From a virus: a stretch of 39,895 bases of DNA. The stretch is taken from the IMG/VR virus record IMGVR_UViG_3300024346_008877, positions 1-39,895 of that record; one strand, given 5' to 3'. The notes beneath the pieces were generated by a model. The model searched no databases. It saw nothing but the letters and a program-made list of their open reading frames with translations, and was not told where the DNA came from. Of the stretch, positions 1-7,598 are shown in pieces. Both the position numbers and the translations under genes were made by a program. The first letter of the stretch is position 1. Each line of letters begins with the position of its first letter.

Positions 1-3000
1 TGAAGTATTAGAATTTATTAGCGACCAAACTGAAAAACAATGGATACCTGTTTCACCTTTTGATACAATCATATATAATAAAAATAGTCCTTATAGTGTT
101 TTAGAACAAGATGGTAATGTACATGATTATATAAGATTGTTAATGTATAGATTGATTACTATCAATTCTTTTACAAATAGTAATTTAAGTGAAAGTGAGT
201 TAAAATCTTTCGCTAATATTGAAGCTAATAACATCTACAATTCAATTAAAAATGGTGTAATTAAAAATACTATAGGTAGTTTAACCTTAACAGGTGTAAA
301 TGAATTACTTACTGGTATCAATGGTGAAGTAGGTTTAAATAATTATTCATTAGATAAAAATAAAATATTAAAACTTAACGGTGATAAATATGAGTATGTT
401 TATACACCAGACACCTATATTTCTAGTGGTAAGAAGTATTATGATTTAGATAGAGAAAATATTTTAATTAATTCAAATAGTAAGGATGAGTATAATGGTA
501 ATGTTTTTACCAATACAACTAGGGAGGAGAGAATTTCTTTAAGAAATGAAGGTTCTCTATTGTTTTTAAGTGATTTTTCTTATGATAATAGTGTTGCGTG
601 TGTTAATGGTGTTGTTGATAATACTGATAACGGTGCTACGTTTATAGATATAATCGATACTAATCTTTTCAACACTATATCACCATCATTACCAGAATAT
701 TCTTTAAGTGATGTTGATAGTAATTCTAGTGATTTAAGTATAACGAATTATGAATCCGAATCAACGGTTTCTGGTGGTTTATTTGCTGGTAAATTTGGTA
801 TCAACCAATTTGATAAAATTAATAGAAAAGTGGGTAGTTCAACAATTACAACTAATTCGTTTGCATCAACAATCACTAATTTTAGTGATGTACCATTTTT
901 CTCCTATTCTAAAGATGTTAAAACACTTAAAACTGAACAAAAGAATAACGCTTATTTCTTTGTAGGTGATACTGGTATTATAAAATCGGTTAATACTGAT
1001 TTAACTAAATTAACTGTTTATAAAAGTCTTCCAGATAACTATCAACAATTCGCTGGTGATAATAATCCAAAAGTTAAATCAATTAAAACTTATAATGCAT
1101 TATCGATTGATGATTTAAGTAATAGATTATTGGAAAGAAAGTATGATGATATTCATATACCATTCGTTGGCTTTTCTGTAGATGGGGGGGAAACTAATGG
1201 ATATAGTAATTATTCATTATTTGGTAGTGATATATACTATAATCAAGATGATTTTGGTAAGGCTTTATTATTTTTAGGTTGTACCCCATTAACTAGAGGT
1301 GTAATGGGTGAGTCTAATGAGTTTGAAATTATAAGATTCTTTGATACCAAAACATTGGCATTATTCAATGATAGAGGTGGTTTTATTGAGCTACCATATG
1401 CTTGGATATTAAGTTTAGGTTCACTAATTTATAGAATGGAAGAGGGTAAAAATTTAAAATTCACATCAACTATTGGTAATATCAAATATCATCTAGTTCC
1501 AGAAAAAGAATTTGATGATGATAACTCAAATACTGACCAACATATATTCATTACCAATCAAGTTTTTTCATTTGGTGGGAATAAGATAGATTCTAATATA
1601 CTTACATCAGTTACCAGCGAAAAATTAGATAAAGTAATTAGATTCTTACCAAAACAAATCAAAGATAAATTCAAGTTAGAATTTACTAATTGGGTTGAGG
1701 GTGGTTTCCAAGATATTAAAAATGAATTTGAGATATTCAAACCAAATACAACTACTGAAGCTAGATATGATTTCTGGGTTAGATTAAATCAAGGTTTAAA
1801 TTCAGACCTTAATGTTATTTTACGTGATTCAGTGTTGAGTGATAATTTTTTACGAAATTATGATATGATTATTAGTGATTATCCTTTCTCGAAAGATTTA
1901 TTAGGTGATGGACCTGGCGGTGGTATTAAATTCCCAAGTAGTGTTAGTGAAGCTAAAGAAGCTTTTAATGATGAATTCTCACCTTTTAATTTCTTTTTAA
2001 GTAATAAAGAGGGTAGTAGTGGTGTTAGTAAGTTAAAGGATTTTATGTTTAGTAGTAAAATTGTTGTTAATGCAACCCCTCATGTGTGGAAAAATTATAC
2101 TGAGTTAGACGAAAAAGGTTTAGTTATTAGTAAGAATAGTTATGAAACTTTTTTTAAGAATTTTATTAGTAAATTTAGTGAATTAAATAAGGATAAAAGT
2201 AAAAATATTGAAAAGGAGAATGAAGTTAAAGAACAATTATTCAATTCAATTGATAATGATGATATTAAACTCAACATTTATAAAAAATTAAAATTAATTT
2301 ACGATAAATGGGTTTGTGGTACTGAAGTTACATATGAAGATATTGGTGATGAGTTATTTAAAAGTTTTAAATTTATAGATAGAGGTTATAACGACATTAC
2401 TGACACGTTCTTAATCAACCCAGTTGTTATGAATGAATATTTAATTGGTAATTACAATCAAAGTATGTATTCATACATTGGTAAGGTATTACCAGATAAT
2501 AATATAGATTTTTTCGCATTACCATCGTATGTTAATTATGATAGTCCTAGTGAATTAGCTAAGGTATTTACACCATTTGATTATAATCACACACCGAAAG
2601 TTGTTGGTCCGTCATTTATCTGTATGTATATTGGTGAAAGGTCAAGTCAATTAAATTTAACTGATGATGATGGTTCATTTATGAGTGATTCATTTAATAT
2701 AAATATGAATGGTAGTGAGGTTGATATTAGTGAAGTTCCAGCTGACATGGTTACCAAAGGTGATAATAAATTACCTGTATTCATGGTTAATTATGGTGAT
2801 GAAAACCAAAGCGTTTTTAATGATATCCAATTGGACCAATCAGAATTTACTGCTACTGATGAATACTTAACAACTGTTGATGAATTAACTAATACTCGTG
2901 GTATTGGTCAAAATCTTTTTGATATATACAACACTAGAGCTTATACAGCTAATATTGAGATGTTAGGTAATGCTATGATACAACCACTTATGTATTTCCA

Positions 3001-3898
3001 ATTAAATGGAATACCTATTTTTAGAGGTATGTATAATATCATCAAGGTTAAACATGAGATAAAACCTAATTCAATGAAAACTAATTTCACTGGTGTTAGA
3101 GCTCGTAAAACGAAAAGTAAGTTAGTTGATAAATCTACTATATTTTTAAATATATTAGGTTCTATAACTGATATAGTTACTGATGGGGTTACACTAGATG
3201 ATAAACCAAGAAAAGGTGGTAGTGTTGATGGTAAATATATTATTCATAATCTTGACCAACCTTTAGGTTTAAAATGTCAAGATGGTGCGAATAGTAAAGA
3301 AGCTTATTGTCTATTCCCAGTGAAAGAATTTTTAACTGAATTAGGTAGACGCTGGTATCAAGAAATGCATATTCCGAACCCAGATAAATTCCCAAACCAT
3401 TTGTTATATAATGATTTATCGTTATATAATGGTGGTAATATTGAAGGTCATGCTTCACATGAGAATGGTATTGATGTTGATTTCAGACCATTAGGTTTAA
3501 ACCCTAGTGATTATAATGGTGTGATATCTGTAAATTCAACTAATTATTCATCTGGGAATAATTTAGAGTTATTTAATTTCATTAAAAAGGTGAATGATGA
3601 TAAAAAATGGACTCCTTGGAAAAAAACTAATGGGGATAGGTCTCCAATTGAGGTTATTTTCTTTAATGACCAGTTGGTTATAGATGCTTTTAAGAATGAT
3701 AATAGTTTTAAAGTTAAAAAAGAATCTAACCATGATAACCATTTCCATATTAGGTTTAACATCCCAGATAAATATTTAACTAATTCTGGTAGTGAGGATG
3801 ATTTACTTGATAAAGATTCTATCCCAACTGAATCTGGTTTACTAGGTATACAAGGTAACATTCCAAGTAATATTGACCTTTATTTAGGTAAAATTTAA
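1..3898 (+). CDS. Tail hub-like protein with C-terminal MepA-type (M74) murein endopeptidase, 5' partial
   Basis: The reading frame is already open at base 2, so the true start lies upstream and at least 1298 codons are present. Most of the protein is unrecognised virion-like sequence. Around 2930-3110 there is a stretch (IEMLGNAMIQPLMYFQLNGI, then FRGMYNIIKVKHEIKP) that resembles the end of gp27/gpD-type tail hub domains. The C-terminal ~220 residues look like a LAS-family zinc peptidase of the MepA/M74 type: GHASHENGIDVDF at 3446-3484 gives the H-x6-D zinc pair spacing and NHDNHFHIRF at 3728-3757 gives the final HxH. MepA cuts D-Ala-mDAP cross-links in peptidoglycan. I infer a tail-tip protein that opens the cell wall during DNA injection, functionally like T4 gp5. 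The next gene follows after 12 bases and is also a wall hydrolase. The peptidase call is strong; the hub call is moderate. Confidence 0.72.
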   Translation, partial: EVLEFISDQTEKQWIPVSPFDTIIYNKNSPYSVLEQDGNVHDYIRLLMYRLITINSFTNSNLSESELKSFANIEANNIYNSIKNGVIKNTIGSLTLTGVNELLTGINGEVGLNNYSLDKNKILKLNGDKYEYVYTPDTYISSGKKYYDLDRENILINSNSKDEYNGNVFTNTTREERISLRNEGSLLFLSDFSYDNSVACVNGVVDNTDNGATFIDIIDTNLFNTISPSLPEYSLSDVDSNSSDLSITNYESESTVSGGLFAGKFGINQFDKINRKVGSSTITTNSFASTITNFSDVPFFSYSKDVKTLKTEQKNNAYFFVGDTGIIKSVNTDLTKLTVYKSLPDNYQQFAGDNNPKVKSIKTYNALSIDDLSNRLLERKYDDIHIPFVGFSVDGGETNGYSNYSLFGSDIYYNQDDFGKALLFLGCTPLTRGVMGESNEFEIIRFFDTKTLALFNDRGGFIELPYAWILSLGSLIYRMEEGKNLKFTSTIGNIKYHLVPEKEFDDDNSNTDQHIFITNQVFSFGGNKIDSNILTSVTSEKLDKVIRFLPKQIKDKFKLEFTNWVEGGFQDIKNEFEIFKPNTTTEARYDFWVRLNQGLNSDLNVILRDSVLSDNFLRNYDMIISDYPFSKDLLGDGPGGGIKFPSSVSEAKEAFNDEFSPFNFFLSNKEGSSGVSKLKDFMFSSKIVVNATPHVWKNYTELDEKGLVISKNSYETFFKNFISKFSELNKDKSKNIEKENEVKEQLFNSIDNDDIKLNIYKKLKLIYDKWVCGTEVTYEDIGDELFKSFKFIDRGYNDITDTFLINPVVMNEYLIGNYNQSMYSYIGKVLPDNNIDFFALPSYVNYDSPSELAKVFTPFDYNHTPKVVGPSFICMYIGERSSQLNLTDDDGSFMSDSFNINMNGSEVDISEVPADMVTKGDNKLPVFMVNYGDENQSVFNDIQLDQSEFTATDEYLTTVDELTNTRGIGQNLFDIYNTRAYTANIEMLGNAMIQPLMYFQLNGIPIFRGMYNIIKVKHEIKPNSMKTNFTGVRARKTKSKLVDKSTIFLNILGSITDIVTDGVTLDDKPRKGGSVDGKYIIHNLDQPLGLKCQDGANSKEAYCLFPVKEFLTELGRRWYQEMHIPNPDKFPNHLLYNDLSLYNGGNIEGHASHENGIDVDFRPLGLNPSDYNGVISVNSTNYSSGNNLELFNFIKKVNDDKKWTPWKKTNGDRSPIEVIFFNDQLVIDAFKNDNSFKVKKESNHDNHFHIRFNIPDKYLTNSGSEDDLLDKDSIPTESGLLGIQGNIPSNIDLYLGKI

Positions 3899-3910
3899 AA
3901 AAAAAAGAAA

Positions 3911-4456
3911 ATGACTAATAAAGAAAAAGCTATTTTAGATATGATAGCATATGCTGAGGGTACACTAGGTGTTTCACAAAATGGGTATGATATTGCGTTT
4001 GACCATCGAATAATTGTTGGTTGGATACCAGAGACTACAATGAAACACGGTGGTTTATTATGGAAGGAACAATTAAGAGGTGAGGGTAAAAGATTATCTA
4101 CTGTGGGAGGTAGATATCAATTCAAACAGGAAACGTGGGTTGAGGTTGTAGGTGATATCCCATTTAATAAAAATAATCAAGATATTGGTGCTTTGAAATT
4201 ACTTAATAGTGTTATAAAAATGACTATTAGAGAAAAAAAAAGCGTTAATATAGAAACGATGAGTAATAAAAATGAGTTTATTATATTATTAAATAAAATT
4301 GCATCAACTTGGGCTTCAATACCTTATGAGTATAATGGTTTTAAATCTTATTATAAATACACTGATGATAAAGGTGAAAAAGTTCCACAACCTAGTAAAT
4401 CCGTTGATGAATTATATACTATTTATAATAAGGCTTTAGATTTATATGGAGGGTAA
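3911..4456 (+). CDS. Lambda R-like (GH104) muramidase / endolysin
   Basis: 181 residues, matching the length of lambda endolysin R (about 158) with a short C-terminal extension. The family cuts the glycan strand of peptidoglycan as a lytic transglycosylase. Visible matches to lambda R are AYAEGT at residues 13-18 (the Glu16 position corresponds to catalytic Glu19 of lambda R), GGRYQF at 66-71, NNQDIGALKLL at about 88-98, and ASTWASIPY at 131-139 against lambda SNIWASLPG. There is no signal peptide or membrane segment, so export would need a holin or tail delivery. It sits 12 bases after the peptidase-bearing hub gene and uses an A-rich leader with no Shine-Dalgarno sequence. It could be the endolysin or a second tail-associated lysozyme; its position beside the hub favours the latter, but the sequence cannot decide. 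Confidence 0.8.
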   Translation: MTNKEKAILDMIAYAEGTLGVSQNGYDIAFDHRIIVGWIPETTMKHGGLLWKEQLRGEGKRLSTVGGRYQFKQETWVEVVGDIPFNKNNQDIGALKLLNSVIKMTIREKKSVNIETMSNKNEFIILLNKIASTWASIPYEYNGFKSYYKYTDDKGEKVPQPSKSVDELYTIYNKALDLYGG

Positions 4457-4471
4457 TTAGATAATTTTTAG

Positions 4472-4484
4472 TATATTTGTAAAA
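4472..4484 (+). promoter_or_regulatory. Bacteroidota-type promoter (-7 element TATATTTG) predicting a leaderless mRNA
   Basis: TATATTTG at 4472-4479 fits the TAnnTTTG -7 consensus of the Bacteroidota primary sigma factor. The ATG of the next gene begins only five bases after the final G (TAAA spacer), so a start site about 5-7 bases downstream would fall at or just inside the ATG. No convincing TTG/TTTG -33 box is seen at the usual distance. The same TATATTTG-NAAA-ATG arrangement recurs at 38939-38953. Confidence 0.65.
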
Positions 4485-5083
4485 TGATAGGAAATATAGT
4501 AAGTGATGTGGAAATAGATATTGGTTGTGAATTTAACTACTCTAAGAATTTAGATGGGTTAGATTTACAGCTACCTACATTGGTTATTGGTTTTGATTTG
4601 GCGAAAGAATTGTTAGGTGAAACAGATGTCCTAAAGCGTTCAATTAACGATAAATTATTCTGGACATTCACAAAAAAAGAATATCGAAAATTATTTAATA
4701 ACGATTTTGAGGATTTTCAACAATTTTGTTACACCAATTCAATTAGTAAAATAAACTATGTTTATATTGATTTTATTCAAATGGCACCGAGTACTCTAAT
4801 TAAAATATATCGTAAGATAAATTCACTAAATAACTTATATTCATACGAATATGATAATAAGATAGTTTATATTTATTCAGATAATTTAATTTTTGGGGTT
4901 GATTTGGAATTATATGAGTTTGTTGGAGGTAACCTAGATAAGATAAAAAATAAAATAAAAGAAAAAAGTTTGGTCTTTTTAAGTGGTAACGAGGTATATA
5001 TAGAGTATACGAATTATATGGAACGGTTGAATCATGAAGCTAAGTACATACCATACCTAGAACACTTAAAAGAAAATGAATAA
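4484..5083 (+). CDS. Phage protein of unknown function (199 aa)
   Basis: I do not recognise a named family. The 199-residue product is mixed alpha/beta in character, with hydrophobic strand-like segments (LPTLVIGFDLA at 31-41, INYVYIDFIQM near 89-99, KIVYIYSDNLIFGVDLELY near 125-143), no signal peptide and no membrane helix. That pattern suggests a soluble globular protein. It follows a TATATTTG promoter with essentially no leader, and its last eight bases overlap the next gene as ATGAATAA, so the two are probably co-translated. Its separate promoter and position between lysis/hub genes and the replication module leave its role open. Confidence 0.8.
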   Translation: MIGNIVSDVEIDIGCEFNYSKNLDGLDLQLPTLVIGFDLAKELLGETDVLKRSINDKLFWTFTKKEYRKLFNNDFEDFQQFCYTNSISKINYVYIDFIQMAPSTLIKIYRKINSLNNLYSYEYDNKIVYIYSDNLIFGVDLELYEFVGGNLDKIKNKIKEKSLVFLSGNEVYIEYTNYMERLNHEAKYIPYLEHLKENE

Positions 5084-5483
5084 AACACTATTATTAGCAT
5101 CTTTTGTTTTTTTAGATACATTAGAATCTAGAAAAGAACATTTGAAGGAAAACTTTAACATCGATGAAAAGAACATTTTCATCTATGAAATTGAGGGTGA
5201 GAAAGAAAAATTTCTTTTTACCTTTAAAATCATTGTTGAAAATGGTGAGAGATTAGATATAAAAAAACATTTTAAAAATACAATTCTTATTCATAAAAAA
5301 TCATCTACATTATACACTATCAATGCGTTAAATGAGATTATTATCAGTGAACATAGTTTAAACCCTTTATTAAAACACAATTTTAAGGATTATAAAATAT
5401 CATGGGAAAACCATAAAGATAAATTATTAATGATTAATAATAATAATTTAGTATCATTAACATTAAATCGAATTTTTCCTTAA
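5076..5483 (+). CDS. Phage protein of unknown function (135 aa)
   Basis: A 135-residue protein without a family I can name. It starts inside the end of the previous gene (ATGAATAA overlap), so translational coupling is likely. The N-terminus is mildly hydrophobic (LLLASFVFLDTLES), but too short and interrupted to be a clear signal peptide. The middle contains strand-like runs such as KFLFTFKIIVENG, and ILIHKKSSTLYTINALNEII at about 71-90. Lys and Glu are abundant. Its job is probably linked to the preceding gene because the two form a tight pair. Confidence 0.75.
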   Translation: MNKTLLLASFVFLDTLESRKEHLKENFNIDEKNIFIYEIEGEKEKFLFTFKIIVENGERLDIKKHFKNTILIHKKSSTLYTINALNEIIISEHSLNPLLKHNFKDYKISWENHKDKLLMINNNNLVSLTLNRIFP

Positions 5484-5528
5484 TTCTGTATATTTATTAT
5501 TAAATAACGAATTACAAAAAAAAATGTT

Positions 5529-5690
5529 ATGTCAGATAAAAAATTAGAAAAAAACTTAGATAAATTTCTAGATTCAGATTCACTTGAAAAATGTGAAGGT
5601 GATGAATGTGTTATCAAGTCAGATAAAAGTATTGTTGAAAGAATAAATAAAAAAGTTGTTACTGAAGACGGTAGAGAATTATTAACTTAA
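5529..5690 (+). CDS. Small charged protein (53 aa) of unknown function
   Basis: A short reading frame of 53 codons from ATG 5529 to TAA 5688-5690. The product is very rich in Lys, Asp and Glu and contains a close cysteine pair (CEGDEC at residues 22-27). The start was chosen because the ATG at 5524 hits a stop after seven codons, while this one stays open until 2 bases before the next gene. The leader ends in AAAATGTT, similar to the AAAGTT found before several other starts. A weak promoter-like TATATTTA lies at 5489-5496. Tight spacing to the acidic protein downstream suggests the two work together, perhaps as small virion or assembly proteins; that is inference. Confidence 0.6.
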   Translation: MSDKKLEKNLDKFLDSDSLEKCEGDECVIKSDKSIVERINKKVVTEDGRELLT

Positions 5691-5691
5691 T

Positions 5692-6414
5692 ATGAAAAAG
5701 GTAAAAGATTTATTAAGTGAGGAAATAAAAAGATTCCAACAAATATCAGAGTACGATTTCTACGTTCCAGAAAATTATCATGAGGATGATTTAATTATCG
5801 ATGAGGATGATGAGGAAATGGGTGGTGATATGGGAGAACCAGAAGGTGATTCTGAAATGGGTCTTGATGGCGATGCAAGTGCTGAACCTGAAATGGATGC
5901 TGAACCAGAAGGTGATGTGGAAATGGGTATTGACCCAGAAGCAAGTGCTGAACCAGAAATGGGTGGTGATATGAGTGGTGAGGAAGAAGTTGAAATTGAT
6001 ATTACTCAATTAGTACAAGGTACTGAGGATGCTAAAATGATGGCTCAACAATCTAACCAAAAAATTGACACATTAACAGCTCAACTTAATGATATTACGA
6101 ACAAGTTAACCAATATGGATTCGATATCAAATAAAATTGAGGGTTTAAGTGCTGAAATGGAGAAAAGATTACCTACTGACCAAGAAAAATTGGAAATGAG
6201 GTCTTTAGATTCTTATCCTTATAGTCAAAAACTTACTGATTATTGGTTTGATAAAGAGGGAGCTTACGATGTAATAGGTAATAAAGAAGAACAAAAACCT
6301 AAAGAGTATGTACTAACCAAAGATGATGTGGATAGTGGATATAATGACGGTTCAATAAAAAATACATTTAACTCAGACGATGATAACGAGTTTGAGGAGG
6401 AAGATATCTACTAA
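5692..6414 (+). CDS. Acidic repeat protein with coiled coil, possible head scaffold/core component
   Basis: 240 residues, strongly acidic. It begins with a basic amphipathic stretch (KVKDLLSEEIKRFQQI, residues 3-18), then an Asp/Glu/Met-rich region of about 60 residues built partly from a 22-residue tandem repeat (two copies, 5836-5901 and 5902-5967, with EPEGD and ASAEPEM in each). A likely coiled coil follows (about residues 110-163) and then an acidic tail ending in EFEEEDIY. No enzymatic motif is visible. Low complexity, charge and coiled coil recall phage scaffolding or prohead-core proteins, but this is by composition only. It is the last gene before a strong terminator at 6441-6468. 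Confidence 0.75.
   Translation: MKKVKDLLSEEIKRFQQISEYDFYVPENYHEDDLIIDEDDEEMGGDMGEPEGDSEMGLDGDASAEPEMDAEPEGDVEMGIDPEASAEPEMGGDMSGEEEVEIDITQLVQGTEDAKMMAQQSNQKIDTLTAQLNDITNKLTNMDSISNKIEGLSAEMEKRLPTDQEKLEMRSLDSYPYSQKLTDYWFDKEGAYDVIGNKEEQKPKEYVLTKDDVDSGYNDGSIKNTFNSDDDNEFEEEDIY
5836..5967 (+). repeat. 66-bp in-frame tandem repeat, two copies
   Basis: Two adjacent 66-base units (5836-5901 and 5902-5967) within the acidic protein gene. Each begins GAACCAGAAGGTGAT and encodes 22 residues of the pattern EPEGD-x-EMG-x-D-x-x-ASAEPEM. Flanking ATGGGTGGTGATATG copies at about 5818 and 5959 suggest the duplicated block was originally a little longer. Repeats of this kind can expand or contract in number. 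Confidence 0.85.
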
Positions 6415-6440
6415 CAAGTAGGAAAACATATACTAATATT

Positions 6441-6468
6441 AAAAAAACTGTCTTTGGCAGTTTTTTTT
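6441..6468 (+). terminator. Rho-independent terminator
   Basis: AACTGTC-TTT-GGCAGTT forms a 7-bp stem (one G-U pair) with a 3-base loop, preceded by A7 and followed by T8. It closes the 4484-6414 transcription unit just before the replication-module promoter. Confidence 0.85.
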
Positions 6469-6487
6469 ATCTTTTTTTTAATTTAAC

Positions 6488-6519
6488 TTGCAAGTAGAGA
6501 GAAAAAATTAGTATATTTG
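6488..6519 (+). promoter_or_regulatory. Bacteroidota-type promoter for the replication module
   Basis: TTG at 6488-6490 and TATATTTG at 6512-6519, separated by 21 bases, fit the Bacteroidota TTG-N(19-21)-TAnnTTTG promoter. Predicted start is near 6525, leaving an A/T-rich leader of about 107 bases before the SSB gene. It lies between a terminator and gp32, the natural position for a middle/early promoter. In contrast with the other two TATATTTG sites here, the mRNA would have a long leader. Confidence 0.75.
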
Positions 6520-6631
6520 TAGAAAGTTAAAATAAGAATAAAAAATTCTATTAAGGTAATACAAATTATTTACTTTTCCAAATTTTTAGTTATATTTTAA
6601 CAAATAAATAAAATAAAATAAAATTATCATT

Positions 6632-7501
6632 ATGAGTTCATTAGATGCTATATTAGCGCAGTACGAAAAAAACGAAAAACCATCAACTGGGAGAAAAGTT
6701 ACAGATTTAAAAGATTACTTTACGACTTATTTACCTGATGGTCAAAATTCAAAAACTAAAACAATTAGAATCCTACCTATGGCTGATGGTTCATCACCAT
6801 TCGTAGAAGTTTACGGTCATTCAATTCAAGTTGATGGAACATGGAGAAAATTTATGTGTCCAAAACACCAAAAAGATGAGGCTTGTCCATTCTGTGAAGC
6901 TAGAGAACTTTTATTAACTTCTGGTAAAGAAAGTGATAAAGAATTAGCTAAGAAGTACAACGCTAGAAAGATGTACATTGTAAAATTAATTGACAGAGAG
7001 TTCGAAGAAGAAGGACCTAAATTCTGGAGATTTAATCATGATTTTAGAAAAACTGGTGTTTTTGATAAAATCGTTGATTTACTTAAATCAGGTGTTGGTG
7101 ACATCACTAACCCACAAACTGGTAGAGACTTATCAGTGAACATATCAAGAGACCAATTAAAGAAACCATTTGTTTCAACAATTATCCACAAAGATAGTTC
7201 ACCTTTATCAACTAACGAAGAGTTAGCTAAAACTTTCTTAGAAGATACAAGAACATGGGAAGATATCTATTCTGTAAAATCTTATGATTATTTACATATC
7301 ATAGTTACAGGTGGTATTCCAGTTTATGATAAGGAAAGTAAGAAATATGTTGATAAGAAAAGTATCAAAGAAGGTAACGACTTATCAGATGCGGATTATG
7401 GAAGTGAATTAACTATTTCACAAGCTACTATAGCTCCAAAACCTACAACTGAAAATGTTTCAAATGAATCTACGGATTCAGTAGACGATTTACCATTTTA
7501 A
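6632..7501 (+). CDS. 32: gp32-like single-stranded DNA-binding protein
   Basis: 289 residues, close to T4 gp32 (301). It coats single-stranded DNA at the fork and organises replication and recombination proteins. The diagnostic feature is a zinc-binding cluster inside the DNA-binding core: C76-x2-H79-x5-C85-x2-C88 (CPKHQKDEACPFC), like the His/Cys zinc site of gp32. The N-terminal ~20 residues are charged, and the C-terminus is acidic and ends in DDLPF, resembling the protein-interaction tips of SSBs. It is the first gene after a TTG/TATATTTG promoter with a ~107-base leader, where T4 gp32 is autoregulated by binding its own mRNA; whether that occurs here is unknown. A terminator follows 22 bases after the stop, fitting a need for more SSB than downstream enzymes. 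Confidence 0.88.
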   Translation: MSSLDAILAQYEKNEKPSTGRKVTDLKDYFTTYLPDGQNSKTKTIRILPMADGSSPFVEVYGHSIQVDGTWRKFMCPKHQKDEACPFCEARELLLTSGKESDKELAKKYNARKMYIVKLIDREFEEEGPKFWRFNHDFRKTGVFDKIVDLLKSGVGDITNPQTGRDLSVNISRDQLKKPFVSTIIHKDSSPLSTNEELAKTFLEDTRTWEDIYSVKSYDYLHIIVTGGIPVYDKESKKYVDKKSIKEGNDLSDADYGSELTISQATIAPKPTTENVSNESTDSVDDLPF

Positions 7502-7523
7502 GGTAAATAATTTAATATAAATT

Positions 7524-7556
7524 AAGGTAAAACCGTTATGGTTTTGCCTTTTTTTA
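7524..7556 (+). terminator. Terminator/attenuator after the SSB gene
   Basis: AAGGTAAAACC-GTTAT-GGTTTTGCCTT forms an 11-bp stem (one G-U) with a 5-base loop, followed by T5 to T7. No TATATTTG promoter is visible between it and uvsX, so uvsX and downstream genes probably depend on read-through, making this a likely attenuator. Confidence 0.85.
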
Positions 7557-7598
7557 TCTTAAAATTTTAAAAATAATATATAAGAAAAAGAAAAAAAA

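Noticed and set aside
3544-3861. Reverse-strand open frames of about 60-130 codons (also at 1558-1740, 3240-3458, 11653-11961, 15188-15523, 25444-25752, 32087-32425, 33392-33781 and others)
   Set aside because: Each lies wholly or mostly antisense to a well-supported + strand gene, has no leader or family resemblance, and reads as low-quality Leu/Ser/Phe-rich sequence expected from the complement of this AT-rich coding DNA.
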